Positions 11,925 through 21,564 of a stretch of 64,000 nucleotides of DNA are shown here, piece after piece. The translations under genes were made by a program, and so were the position numbers. The number at the start of each line of letters is the position of its first letter. Positions within the stretch are counted from its first letter, which is position 1. The DNA lies in assembly GCF_008195825.1 (NCBI RefSeq), contig NZ_CP043329.1:2976001-3040000 (forward strand), written 5' to 3'. The notes under the pieces were generated by a model that was not told the origin of the DNA, ran no database searches, and worked only from the letters and a program-made list of their open reading frames with translations. This stretch comes from Pedobacter aquae. Its GTDB lineage: Bacteria > Bacteroidota > Bacteroidia > Sphingobacteriales > Sphingobacteriaceae.

Positions 11925-12179
11925 TTGAATGTTATGGCTCGTTTTTCTAAGAATATCATAGCCTCTAATAATTGGAAAGATATTAAAGCTTATTGTGAAA
12001 TTCATCAAATTGAATACCTATCTACTATGGATTTCATTTATGAGGCATACCAAAGTAAAATTTTAAGTTTGGCAGAATGCGACTTGATGATATATAACCT
12101 TATCACTGCTAAACAACCAGCTAAGTTACCATGTAAAAATCTGGAAGAATACTGTAAAATGAATGGTTTAACGCTCTAG
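11925..12179 (+). CDS. Small hypothetical protein, 81-84 aa
   Basis: The frame opens at a TTG (11925); an ATG at 11934 gives 81 residues and is a more likely start. An in-frame stop at 11898 limits extension. The sequence is mixed charged/hydrophobic with no signal peptide or membrane helix (motifs IEYLSTMDFIYEAY, LSLAECDLMI). It reminds me of C-terminal regions of small PIN-like or toxin-antitoxin-associated proteins, but I cannot support that assignment. It sits alone between the divergent AraC gene and the convergent barrel gene. Coding use resembles its neighbours, which supports a real gene. Confidence 0.5.
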   Translation: MNVMARFSKNIIASNNWKDIKAYCEIHQIEYLSTMDFIYEAYQSKILSLAECDLMIYNLITAKQPAKLPCKNLEEYCKMNGLTL

Positions 12180-12190
12180 TTCCCTTAACC

Positions 12191-15100
12191 CTAAAAATAA
12201 GCCCTCACCTGCAAGCCTCCGGTATGAATAGTTCTTACTTCATTAGATTTTCTTCCTTCGTAGGTGAGATTAAGTTGTATGCCATTAGAAATGGTTCTTT
12301 GGAAACCTGCCGACCAGGTAAGGTTGCTACCCGGCTGTAAGCCATCTAATAATTCGTAAGCTACGGGTGTATTGTTATTTCCTTCAAACTTGTTGTTGAT
12401 GAGATTGAGTTGCGCCGTAAAAGTTCCTTTTTTAAGTAGATTATATCTTACCTCAGAACCCAAACGCAGGTTTAAAGTTTCTTCGCCACCAAAGGCACTA
12501 CCGTTGCTTTGCTTTCTTAGGCCCGAGTTTAGGGTGATTTTAAAATCGGTAGTAAACTGGTAGCCAAACTCCGGTTTAAACTCATAAAAACTAATGGCAT
12601 AATTACGCTCTGCAAAAAGTTCTGATGTAAAATCTTTAGCCCCGTTTTTAAACTCGATACTAAAATTACTCTTTCTAATAAAGTTCCAACGCAGTCTTAA
12701 ACCTTGTTCTTGCTGGTTACGACTATCAAAACCATTGGTTAGCAAAATCTTACTGGCTGTATTTTGGATATTGATATCGATGCCCCAAACAGCATTTAAG
12801 CGATTATAAAATAAGGTGTTCCTGATAAAAGAGTTTAAAGAAACCAAGTTTTGCGCATCAATATTGGTTTGGAAAGGATTAAATAAAATATTACCATCGC
12901 CAGCTAAAACTTTCTTATCTATCCTTAAAGCAGATATAGAAGAAAACTTAGCCATCAGTTTAGAAATGCCTTCTTTTTTCTTGAAGATACTTGCAGGGTT
13001 AAGCCTTAAAGTTTGGTTGATGCTGGTGAAATTAGACCTGATAAACTCGTTATTAGGCCTAAAAATACGGATGTAACGGGCTTGGTCTGGGAAGCGAGAA
13101 ATCTCAAATTCGTTTAACTCTTTAATACCATTGCTGTTATAATCATTCCAAGCGTAAATACCCTGCCCAGGCTGTACTTCTAAATAAATAAATTCTCTTC
13201 GGGGTTCTTGCCCTGTACCTAGCTCATAAAAAGTATTCAGGTTTAAAAAGCCTTTAAAAGCATTCAAGTTATAATCTACCCTGCCTAAAAGCGTTTCCTC
13301 GTCTCGGTTTAAGCTATCTAATTTCAGGTAATTGATGGTACGGTAACTGGTATTTATGGTTAAGGTAGATTTCCCTTTTTTATTGAGCTCTAGTTTACCA
13401 GTAAAAGTATTGGCTTTGCTAAAAGGCGTAAGTTGGCTGCCATCGGGCATATCATCAAAACGGGTAATATAACCTAGTTGAAAGCCTGTTTTGCTATTGG
13501 ACAAAGAGCGAATAAAAAAATCGTACTCTCTAAAATTGAAAGATTGTAAAGTTAATTGCTTGCTAATGCTGTTATAGGTTTTGTTAAGCTCTTCTTCATA
13601 ACGGGTACCTGTTTCAAAGCTTTTAAAAGCTTTGGTTAATATGAGTTTTTGCTTAAAAAAATCGCCTTCATCTAAACCAACTTCAGACTGCAAAAGACTG
13701 GCATCATAACTAAATAGATATTTCTTGTAAGCAAATCTGGAGTTTACAGCTTGTTGTATAGCACTGTAATTGGCTCCTCTGGTAAAGCTAGATATTTGAT
13801 ATTTCAATTGCTTGGCATCGGTTTTAAACAAACCTAAAGAAAGGGTGGTCCAATGCTCATTTGCTTGTTCTAAATTGAGGCCTCTAAAATTAAAATCGCG
13901 GTCAAATTCTACTGGGCGATATCTTTCTAAAGGTTTAAATTGCTGGTTCACGTACTCGTAGCTAATTTGGGTGTTTAACTTTAGTCCGGTAGAATCATTC
14001 CCGGCTAAACGGTTTTGCTGACTTAAAACTACTTTGTAAGCCAAGCCCTTATTATCTGCATTTTGCAAATCAGAAAACAGGTTTACATCGTTATTACTCA
14101 TCCCAACCTCGGTAAATAAACGTGTTTTTTTTGCGATTTGATAATCAGCGTTAAGCGTTAACAATTGCTGCTTTTTGGGTGTAATTAATAGGGTAACAGG
14201 TTCAAAATCTCCTTGCGGGATATTGTTAATAGGCGCTACAAATACATAAACCCTACCGTTGGCAGTACTAGCAGCATCAACCCGATAGTTACCCCGGTTT
14301 GCCCCCACAAAAGAAAAGCCTACGCGGTATTTTGCCAATTGCGGATTGGTAGAATAAACATAAACTTGGTTAAAGCCCAAAGTATCTAATCGGCGGTATA
14401 AAATCTCGTTCTCATTAAATGTAACCGAATCTATATTAGGAAATAATGCCTGATTGATATTATTACCAATACCGCTTAAAAATTGCTGCTGCTCTTGACT
14501 TAAATCTTGTAAAAAGGGGCGGTTAGGATTGTCTTGTTCTGAGTATAAGTTGAAGCCAATTTTTAGTTTTTCTGATTTAAAATCCTGATTAACATAGTAT
14601 AAACTTCTGCCAAAAACCTTATCAGAATATTCAAACTCTACCACAATACGGGTAAAACGGGTAATTAACCTTTTGGTAGTAAAAGTAAGCTCTGAGGTGT
14701 TATAATCAACAACATAATCGTTATCCTGCCCTCTCAACAGCAATTGCCCATCTATAAAAACACGCTCTGTACCAGATAAAATCACAATAAATTGTTCGCC
14801 ATTATTCCCGGTTAAACGGTAAGGGCCTTGGTTGCCTTCTATACCATCAAACTGGTTACGGGCCGAGCGACCTTTGGCCACCGCACCAGCTACCTGCGTA
14901 TTAAAAAGCTGTCCCTTTTTATTTTTATAGCTGTTTGATACATAAGCACCTTGCGTACGTTTAAAATAATTCATGAAATAGCTATCGGGTTTACGCAACT
15001 CGTAATCGCCAGCAATTAAGGTAGTTTCTTTACGCTTTAGCTGGATAAAAACCCTATCAAAATCATTAATCTGTTGGGTATTTCCTTCTGGTTGTATGGG

Positions 15101-15637
15101 TAAATTATCATCAGAAATGGCGGCAGAAAACTCTATTTCATTATTGAGTTTACCAGCCAACTGCAATACCATATTAGAGTTTACAGATAAATCTTGATTG
15201 TTACCAAAACCTATACTGCGGGAAATGCTTCCGCTTTTTTCTATTCCATCAAAATTAAAAAGGGTATTGTCTTCTTGCTTTGGGCGGTAAATAAATGGAT
15301 TGTTATTGATAACCGCTTCTTCTATTAAACTTGGGTTTTTACGAAAGCTTTTTTGCGTTAACAAAAGCGGAAAAGTACGGTAACTGATGGTAACAGAATC
15401 TACAGCTGGCTTCTGCTTCCAAATGAGTAAAGCATTTGGATAATCTATTTTATAAGTGCTGCTATCTATCAATTGCTCATGAAAAACTTTGAGCGTATTA
15501 GGCAGAATGCTTAGTGTATCAATAAAAATAGTATCGGCTACAGCTATTTTTTTGGATTGAAAATTACTCTTGAATTGGGCAAAACTATGCTCAGCAGTTA
15601 AAAGCAATATAAAGCCGATGAGTAGTTTCTTAATCAT
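12191..15637 (-). CDS. Large predicted outer-membrane beta-barrel protein
   Basis: 1,148 residues with signal peptide (ends EHSFAQ). The N-terminal third contains segments such as GSISRSIGFGNNQDLSVNS and QPEGNTQQINDFDRVFIQ. I recall such signatures in large Bacteroidota outer-membrane proteins related to the T9SS translocon SprA, but this protein is far shorter than SprA. The rest is dense alternating beta-strand sequence with aromatic girdles and ends in QVRAYF, a typical barrel terminus with final Phe. A Ca-like loop (YNSNGIKELNEFE) precedes the barrel. Its ATG overlaps the stop of the upstream histidine kinase by 4 bp (ATGA), so the two are translationally coupled. Transport or structural role is unknown. 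No TonB plug is evident. Confidence 0.8.
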   Translation of the reverse strand: MIKKLLIGFILLLTAEHSFAQFKSNFQSKKIAVADTIFIDTLSILPNTLKVFHEQLIDSSTYKIDYPNALLIWKQKPAVDSVTISYRTFPLLLTQKSFRKNPSLIEEAVINNNPFIYRPKQEDNTLFNFDGIEKSGSISRSIGFGNNQDLSVNSNMVLQLAGKLNNEIEFSAAISDDNLPIQPEGNTQQINDFDRVFIQLKRKETTLIAGDYELRKPDSYFMNYFKRTQGAYVSNSYKNKKGQLFNTQVAGAVAKGRSARNQFDGIEGNQGPYRLTGNNGEQFIVILSGTERVFIDGQLLLRGQDNDYVVDYNTSELTFTTKRLITRFTRIVVEFEYSDKVFGRSLYYVNQDFKSEKLKIGFNLYSEQDNPNRPFLQDLSQEQQQFLSGIGNNINQALFPNIDSVTFNENEILYRRLDTLGFNQVYVYSTNPQLAKYRVGFSFVGANRGNYRVDAASTANGRVYVFVAPINNIPQGDFEPVTLLITPKKQQLLTLNADYQIAKKTRLFTEVGMSNNDVNLFSDLQNADNKGLAYKVVLSQQNRLAGNDSTGLKLNTQISYEYVNQQFKPLERYRPVEFDRDFNFRGLNLEQANEHWTTLSLGLFKTDAKQLKYQISSFTRGANYSAIQQAVNSRFAYKKYLFSYDASLLQSEVGLDEGDFFKQKLILTKAFKSFETGTRYEEELNKTYNSISKQLTLQSFNFREYDFFIRSLSNSKTGFQLGYITRFDDMPDGSQLTPFSKANTFTGKLELNKKGKSTLTINTSYRTINYLKLDSLNRDEETLLGRVDYNLNAFKGFLNLNTFYELGTGQEPRREFIYLEVQPGQGIYAWNDYNSNGIKELNEFEISRFPDQARYIRIFRPNNEFIRSNFTSINQTLRLNPASIFKKKEGISKLMAKFSSISALRIDKKVLAGDGNILFNPFQTNIDAQNLVSLNSFIRNTLFYNRLNAVWGIDINIQNTASKILLTNGFDSRNQQEQGLRLRWNFIRKSNFSIEFKNGAKDFTSELFAERNYAISFYEFKPEFGYQFTTDFKITLNSGLRKQSNGSAFGGEETLNLRLGSEVRYNLLKKGTFTAQLNLINNKFEGNNNTPVAYELLDGLQPGSNLTWSAGFQRTISNGIQLNLTYEGRKSNEVRTIHTGGLQVRAYF

Positions 15638-18600
15638 TTATTTACCAGAGGCAAGATAATGAAGAAAGATGTTCCTGCATTAATTTGCGTAGTAAAATAA
15701 ATATTTCCGCCTATATTCTCTACAGCTTGTTTCACAAATGCCAAGCCTAAACCCGTTCCAGAGCTTTTGGTGGTGAAATTAGGTGTAAATATTTTGCTTC
15801 TTAAGTCTTCTGCTATACCTGCACCATTATCTTGTACCTTAATTTCTACCTTTTCGGTATAAATTTGGCAACTGATATTGATGATACCTGCTTTATTTTC
15901 TGGCATAGCTTCAATAGCGTTTTTAAGTAAATTATTGAAAGAGCGTAAAAGCTGGTCTCTATCTGCCTTTATCCAAAGCTTAGCAAAGTCTTCTTCCTCA
16001 TAAATAATTTGTACACCTTCCATTTGTTTATAAATATGGATGGCTTGGTTTAAAACATCAACCAATTCAAAAACTTCAAGTTTTAAATCGGGCATTTTGG
16101 CAAAGTTAGAAAACTCTGATGCGATGCTGCTTAAACTATCTATCTGTTCTAAGAAAGATTTGCTAAACTTCTCAAACTTGGTGTCAAATTTTGGATCTTT
16201 CTCTTTCCAAGAGCGCTCTAACATTTGTATACCTAAACGAAGTGGCGTAAGCGGATTTTTAATTTCGTGTGCTACCTGCTTAGCCATCTCACGCCAAGCG
16301 GTTTCTCTTTCAGATTGTGCCAATTTATTAGCACTTTCTTCTAAAGCCAAAATCATTTTATTATACTCGGTAATGAGGTTACCTATCTCATCATTTCTAC
16401 GCCAGAATATAGGTTTATTCTTTCTACCAATAACTGTTTTAGCCATACTTTCCTGTATCAGCGTAAGCGGCGATGTAATTTGATTGGCTACCACAAAAGC
16501 AAAGAAACCTATTGCCACAAAAACCAAAACGTAAATATTAATTAATAAGTTTAAGAAGTTTCCTATCCTTTGGTTAAACTCGTTCTGGTTAGAAAAATAA
16601 GGTAATTGCAAATAAGCAATCACATTATTACCTGCATTTTTAACAGGCATATAGGCAGATTTATAGTTTAAATTGCCAATACGCTCATCCTGTAAAAGTT
16701 CTGCTTTTTGTAATAAACGCAATTGTATTAGCGCATTGGCATCCATCCTTTTGGCTTGTATACCTAAATTGTAAATGCGGGGTTGGGTAGAGTTGATGAG
16801 GATACCGTTTACATCGTACAAATTTAAATCGGTATTGTACATTTTAGAGAATTCTGAAAAAGACATCATGTCTTCCTCTATGTTTAAAGCGGTATTTCTA
16901 TATTTCACCCTGCTCTCAAAAGCTTCAACAATAATTTTAATACGCTCTTTAATCAAATCATCTTGCTGCTCTTTGTATTGAATAGATATGTAAGAGAACG
17001 TGATTAAACCCACAATTGCCAAGGAGCTGACCACAGCCATCACCAAAGCTATTTGTATACGGGTTTTATACAACATTTTGCCGCTATTGATAAATAAGCG
17101 GAATTTTAAATTACGGAAATTTAACTTGTGTGTGGTTACAAAAACCCAAATCCATTTGTAAGAAACAATCAATAAGCCAAAAACCAAAAACAAGATAAAG
17201 AAGAAAGACAAAGAGGCTATTTCTCTCCAAAAAGTATGGTACTCTTTACTAATAACAATATATTTATGAGGTGAAGGCTGATAAATCATGTGGCTATAAT
17301 TGTCTTTCCTGAGGATTACAAAATCTTTAAGCTTGCCACTAAAATCTTTATTTACAAGGTCGTATATAAAATTACCGGTTTGGTAAATCAGCTTATTATT
17401 GTTGTAATAAGCATAAGAATAATCCACATAATCTTCAATAGAAATAAGCTTTCCATCTTTAAACAATTGCGGAAAAGTACCAAACTCTCTAATATCTTTA
17501 GACCTTAACTCTATCACCATAGAGCCTAGTATGGTATCTTTTTCCTTTACAGGGATGATAGCAAAGTAGTTTTGTAAACCAAAAGTATTACTTACCCTAT
17601 AAAAGTTATCAGAAACCTTAATAGCGCCACTTTCTACCAGGGTTTTATAGGTGTTTAACTCTTCTTCATTTTCTTCTAAAGCACTGCCATCAGGCTTAAA
17701 AGCAAAGAGCTTAAAATCATATTCGCCCAAATATCCCGTAAGGTAATAGTTCTGAAACCTAGCGTATAAGCGCTTTCTATAGCCTTCTGGGTTTTTAAAA
17801 TAGGATGATAAAATATCGTCTTTAAATATCTCTTCCTCAATTTCTGTAAACAGGATGAGGGCATGAGGGTCATCTGCCGATTCTAATTTAATAGCCAACC
17901 TTTTACGGGTTTCTAGTTCTTTGATATTCTCGTAGCGGTTTAGTTTGATAGATACCAGTGTGGCCAATATCAAGGTTATCAATACCAAAGCCGGGAAAAC
18001 TACTTTACCATTATACTGGTAAACAACGCGAGCAATAATCAGTATCAGGAGAAAAATAAGCAGCAAGAAAACGGTATTCTCATCAAAAAAAGACTGGTAT
18101 AAATTAAAAGCTATTAAAACCACCACCATAATAGCCGCTTTAATTTCTAACTTGATATTGATATAAGCAGAAAAAGTGATGAGTATAACAACAATTAAAT
18201 AATAGGTAAGCAGGGTTAATAATAGCAAACTGATACCTAAAACGCTCCAACCGTCTAGGTTTACAATGTTGGTAACCTTAAAATTGATGTTAGAGTTAAA
18301 CACCAATCCAAAAAATAAATCAGACAGTAAGTTAGAAAGTAAGGCTATAAAAAACGCCGCATAAATGATGATGGGATAACCAAACCAAGGCTTGTTAACG
18401 GGTTTAAATATCTTCTCTTTATAGCTAAACACAAATATGGTAAACCATAATGCCAGTAAAACATTCAGGCCATAATCTGCCAAAGAGGGCGAATAATAAT
18501 TGGAAGCATAAATCCTCGGACTAAAAATATCCAGATTATATAAGGCATCAGGGAAATGATATTGCAACCCTACAAAACGCAGAGCAAGAAAAGCAAATAG

Positions 18601-19335
18601 CAAAGCCAAAGAGGCCAATATGGGCTTGCCGTGGTCTGCATAATACTTACAAACGCTATTGATAAGCAAGCATAAAGTTAGAAGGCCAATGGCCCACATC
18701 AGAATTTCTATATTGGTATAAGGGATGCTATTGATGCCTGCAATACGCTTAATAGAGAACAAATAGAGGTCTTCCAGATTTCTAATATCTGCTACATTTT
18801 TATCATTAATATCTGCAATGCCAATGGTAGGGTCTTTAATGATGCTATTGCTGCTATGATCATTTAAGAATTGGTTTTTGTAGGGATATTTATCTTTTAC
18901 AAGGATATAAAAAAGGATGCTGTAGCTTTTGTCTTCTTTCTTAATAACGTCATACCAACCGTTTTGGTATTCTACAAAAGAAGCCCCTTGTTTAATGTTT
19001 AAGGCGTAGCTGGCGCTAATTTTATTATCAGACCAAAAAACCAGTTGATCATTTTTAAATACCTGAAAATATATTTGTTTTGAGGTGAAGTAGTTAATGA
19101 TATCTAAAGCTTCAGACGCATTTTTATTGATACGCTCTAAGTTTTGAAAGCGTACAGAATCTGCCAGATAATCATAAATAAAAAGCTCTTTTTCGCCTAG
19201 CTTATCTGCAATATCTTGGGCTACATCTTCTAGGTTTGAAGAACGCGTTGCTGCCCATCTAGCTGTTAATGAGGTTGCAAATAAACCAATGGTAACAATT
19301 AATAAAAGCCAGCGAATTTTAGTATTTGTCTTCAA
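15634..19335 (-). CDS. NtrY-like multi-pass membrane sensor histidine kinase
   Basis: 1,233 residues, unusually long. An N-terminal membrane helix and an extracytoplasmic region are followed by a block of multiple transmembrane segments (about residues 205-460), a second extracytoplasmic region, another helix pair, a HAMP domain (QITSPLTLIQESM, DEIGNLITEYN), a HisKA domain with phospho-acceptor His near residue 1024 (AHEIKNPLTPLRLG) and a HATPase_c domain (N box LLKNAIEAMP, G1 DNGAGI, G2 GTGLGLAF). The order resembles NtrY kinases. There is no response regulator beside it. Its only operon partner is the large barrel protein, overlapping by 4 bp. Signal unknown. A terminator separates it from fabD. 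Confidence 0.9.
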   Translation of the reverse strand: MKTNTKIRWLLLIVTIGLFATSLTARWAATRSSNLEDVAQDIADKLGEKELFIYDYLADSVRFQNLERINKNASEALDIINYFTSKQIYFQVFKNDQLVFWSDNKISASYALNIKQGASFVEYQNGWYDVIKKEDKSYSILFYILVKDKYPYKNQFLNDHSSNSIIKDPTIGIADINDKNVADIRNLEDLYLFSIKRIAGINSIPYTNIEILMWAIGLLTLCLLINSVCKYYADHGKPILASLALLFAFLALRFVGLQYHFPDALYNLDIFSPRIYASNYYSPSLADYGLNVLLALWFTIFVFSYKEKIFKPVNKPWFGYPIIIYAAFFIALLSNLLSDLFFGLVFNSNINFKVTNIVNLDGWSVLGISLLLLTLLTYYLIVVILITFSAYINIKLEIKAAIMVVVLIAFNLYQSFFDENTVFLLLIFLLILIIARVVYQYNGKVVFPALVLITLILATLVSIKLNRYENIKELETRKRLAIKLESADDPHALILFTEIEEEIFKDDILSSYFKNPEGYRKRLYARFQNYYLTGYLGEYDFKLFAFKPDGSALEENEEELNTYKTLVESGAIKVSDNFYRVSNTFGLQNYFAIIPVKEKDTILGSMVIELRSKDIREFGTFPQLFKDGKLISIEDYVDYSYAYYNNNKLIYQTGNFIYDLVNKDFSGKLKDFVILRKDNYSHMIYQPSPHKYIVISKEYHTFWREIASLSFFFILFLVFGLLIVSYKWIWVFVTTHKLNFRNLKFRLFINSGKMLYKTRIQIALVMAVVSSLAIVGLITFSYISIQYKEQQDDLIKERIKIIVEAFESRVKYRNTALNIEEDMMSFSEFSKMYNTDLNLYDVNGILINSTQPRIYNLGIQAKRMDANALIQLRLLQKAELLQDERIGNLNYKSAYMPVKNAGNNVIAYLQLPYFSNQNEFNQRIGNFLNLLINIYVLVFVAIGFFAFVVANQITSPLTLIQESMAKTVIGRKNKPIFWRRNDEIGNLITEYNKMILALEESANKLAQSERETAWREMAKQVAHEIKNPLTPLRLGIQMLERSWKEKDPKFDTKFEKFSKSFLEQIDSLSSIASEFSNFAKMPDLKLEVFELVDVLNQAIHIYKQMEGVQIIYEEEDFAKLWIKADRDQLLRSFNNLLKNAIEAMPENKAGIINISCQIYTEKVEIKVQDNGAGIAEDLRSKIFTPNFTTKSSGTGLGLAFVKQAVENIGGNIYFTTQINAGTSFFIILPLVNK

Positions 19336-19397
19336 TTGGATTAAAGCTTATTCATGCTAAAAACTTAAAGATAGTACAAACTTAAAAATCAAGCCAA

Positions 19398-19433
19398 AAA
19401 AATAACGGGAAAGTGTTTCTTTCCCGTTATTTA
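19398..19433 (-). terminator. Intrinsic terminator of fabD
   Basis: Perfect hairpin AATAACGGGAAAG / CTTTCCCGTTATT (arms 19401-19413 and 19420-19432) followed on the minus strand by a run of T. It lies 14 bp after the fabD stop and before the histidine kinase start at 19335, so it separates the two transcription units. Confidence 0.8.
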
Positions 19434-19446
19434 AATTTTTTGTTCT

Positions 19447-20328
19447 TTATAAGCTTGCGCTTGATGTACTTACACTTCTATCTACTTTTTTAACCAAACC
19501 TTGTAAAACATTACCCGGTCCAACCTCTACAAACTCGGTACCGCCATCTGCCAACATTTTTTGTACAGTTTGCGTCCACTTTACAGAACCTGTAAGTTGT
19601 GCAATTAAATTAGCTTTAATAGCTTCTACCTCGGTATAAGGTTTTGCATCAATATTTTGATAAACTGGGCAAATAGGTTCGTTAAATTGTGTAGCTACAA
19701 TAGCTGCCTCTAACTCTACCCTTGCTGCTTCCATTAATGGCGAGTGGAAAGCACCACCAACATTTAATTTTAAAGCTCTTTTTGCTCCGGCTGCGGTTAA
19801 TAATTCGCAAGCTTTATCAATACCAGCAATACTACCAGAAATAACCAATTGCCCAGGGCAGTTATAATTGGCTGGCACCACAACGTCACTTACACGCTGG
19901 CAAATATCTTCAACCGTAAAATCATCTAAACCTAAAATTGCCGCCATGGTAGATGGTTGTAACTCACAAGCTTTTTGCATGGCATTGGCTCTGGCAGCAA
20001 CCAGTCTTAAACCATCTTCAAAAGATAAAGCTCCGGCTGATACTAAGGCAGAAAACTCGCCCAAAGAATGCCCAGCAACCATATCAGGCTTAAAATCATC
20101 ACCTAAAACTTTAGCCAATATAACCGAGTGTAAGAAAATAGCGGGTTGTGTAACATTGGTTTGCTTTAAATCTTCATCTGTACCATTAAACATGATATCT
20201 GTGATGCTGAAACCTAAGATTTCATTTGCTTTTTCAAACAAATCTTTCGCTTGCGCTGATGTTTCATAAAGGTCTTTACCCATCCCTACAAACTGTGCCC
20301 CCTGACCAGGAAAAATATATGCTCTCAT
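19447..20328 (-). CDS. fabD: Malonyl-CoA-ACP transacylase
   Basis: 293 residues, the normal family length. It moves malonyl groups from CoA to acyl carrier protein for fatty-acid chain extension in the cytoplasm. Visible landmarks: oxyanion-hole motif FPGQGAQ near the start, nucleophile Ser in GHSLGE (about residue 90), an Arg in the AARANAMQ segment that binds the malonyl carboxylate, and catalytic His in GGAFHSPLM (about residue 200), followed by the C-terminal EVGPGNVLQGLVKK motif. Single-gene unit with its own downstream terminator. Confidence 0.96.
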   Translation of the reverse strand: MRAYIFPGQGAQFVGMGKDLYETSAQAKDLFEKANEILGFSITDIMFNGTDEDLKQTNVTQPAIFLHSVILAKVLGDDFKPDMVAGHSLGEFSALVSAGALSFEDGLRLVAARANAMQKACELQPSTMAAILGLDDFTVEDICQRVSDVVVPANYNCPGQLVISGSIAGIDKACELLTAAGAKRALKLNVGGAFHSPLMEAARVELEAAIVATQFNEPICPVYQNIDAKPYTEVEAIKANLIAQLTGSVKWTQTVQKMLADGGTEFVEVGPGNVLQGLVKKVDRSVSTSSASL

Positions 20329-20423
20329 TGTGTTTTATTTGGTTTAAAATATAATTAGCATGTTTTAAAAAGGCTTCTACTCTGCTTAGCCTGACAAAAC
20401 AGGGTATGTTAAAATTTTACTAT

Positions 20424-21058
20424 TTAAGCTAAATTTGCAGCTATCAGCCTTAAAAACTCAGACCGTGTTTTTTCTATAATAAATTGTCCTGTAAAGGCCG
20501 ATGTTGTAGTAACAGAATTTTGTTTTTGTATCCCACGCATACTCATACACATGTGTTTACACTCCATCACTACGGCAACACCCGCAGGTTTAAGCGTATC
20601 TTGTATACAATCTCTAATCTCGTTAGTTAACCTTTCTTGTACTTGTAACCTTCTGGCAAAAATATCTACTACTCTAGGTATTTTACTTAAGCCCACAATA
20701 TGCCCGTTAGGGATGTAAGCAATATGCGCCTTACCAAAAAAGGTAACATGTGGTGCTCACACATCGAGTATACTTCTATATCTTTTACGATAACCATTTG
20801 GCTATAATCTTCCTGAAACATGGCAGAACGTAAAACCTCTGCTGCATCTAAATCATAACCGTGGGTTAAAAACTGTAAAGCTTTAGCAACACGCTCTGGC
20901 GTTTTTAGCAAGCCTTCCCTTTCTGGGTTTTCGCCTATTTCAGAAAGTATTTCTGCATAATTGGCTGCTATTTTATTGATTTTTTTACTGTTATAACGGT
21001 CTATTTTAGCATAGCCATTTTCTTCAGCAAAATCATCATGTTGGTTATCAAGACTCAT
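20424..21058 (-). CDS. folE: GTP cyclohydrolase I, interrupted by a one-base frameshift
   Basis: FolE converts GTP to dihydroneopterin triphosphate, first step of folate/pterin synthesis. The reading frame is split: residues up to MCEHHMLPF lie in one frame (from ATG 21058) and [20 protein letters not shown] onward in another. Adding one T to the six-T run at 20736-20741 (minus strand) restores [26 protein letters not shown], the expected family core; the whole gene is then about 211 residues, normal length. Zinc ligands Cys and His (CEHH; later MECKHMCM) are present. Nine bp downstream of the QueD/PTPS gene, so likely one operon making a pterin or deazapurine precursor. Sequencing error is more likely than a true loss. 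Confidence 0.93.
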
Positions 21059-21067
21059 ACGGATGTG

Positions 21068-21481
21068 TTAATCGCCAAAATACTCAACGTAATTATTGGC
21101 AGTTTCATAAAGTTTTATGCTATGCAATTGCGCTCCTCTAGCAGCAATATGAGATTCTAATTGTTTCCAAATTTCTATGGCTAAAACCTCTGTAGATGCC
21201 ATTTTACCTTTCATAAAATCAACATCTAAATTTAAATTTCTATGGTCTAGCTTATCAATAACATTTACTAAAATAATATCTTTTAGCTCTTTTAAATCAA
21301 TCACAAAACCCGTATCAGGATTAATATTACCTTTTATAGTAACATATAAATCATAATTATGGCCATGCCAGTTAGCATTTGCGCATCTACCAAAAAGCTC
21401 TTCGTTTTTCTCTTTGCTCCAATCCTCACGGTAAAGTTTATGGGCAGCATTAAAATGCTCTTTTCTTGTAATGTAAATCAT
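21068..21481 (-). CDS. 6-carboxytetrahydropterin / 6-pyruvoyltetrahydropterin synthase family
   Basis: 137 residues. Converts dihydroneopterin triphosphate to a tetrahydropterin product: QueD activity in queuosine synthesis or PTPS activity in pterin synthesis. Zinc-binding His residues are in FNAAHKL and WHGHNY; the catalytic Cys is in GRCANANWHGHN and a catalytic triad Asp/His in DKLDHRNLN. The C-terminal Glu in YETANNYVEY binds the pterin. It is followed after 9 bp by folE, which makes its substrate. Which of the two activities applies cannot be told from sequence alone. Confidence 0.9.
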   Translation of the reverse strand: MIYITRKEHFNAAHKLYREDWSKEKNEELFGRCANANWHGHNYDLYVTIKGNINPDTGFVIDLKELKDIILVNVIDKLDHRNLNLDVDFMKGKMASTEVLAIEIWKQLESHIAARGAQLHSIKLYETANNYVEYFGD

Positions 21482-21564
21482 TTTTGCCTAAATAATGCGC
21501 AAATATACGCAAAGCATTTACAAGGATAAGAAACACTTTAAATCATTGTACGTAAATTTGTTGA

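Noticed and set aside
11893-11928. Short ORF MIKITKLILQT just before the 84-aa ORF
   Set aside because: Only eleven codons; could be a leader peptide but nothing in the sequence supports it.
16040-16483. Plus-strand 147-aa ORF opposite the histidine kinase
   Set aside because: Antisense to the conserved HisKA/HAMP region; no independent evidence.
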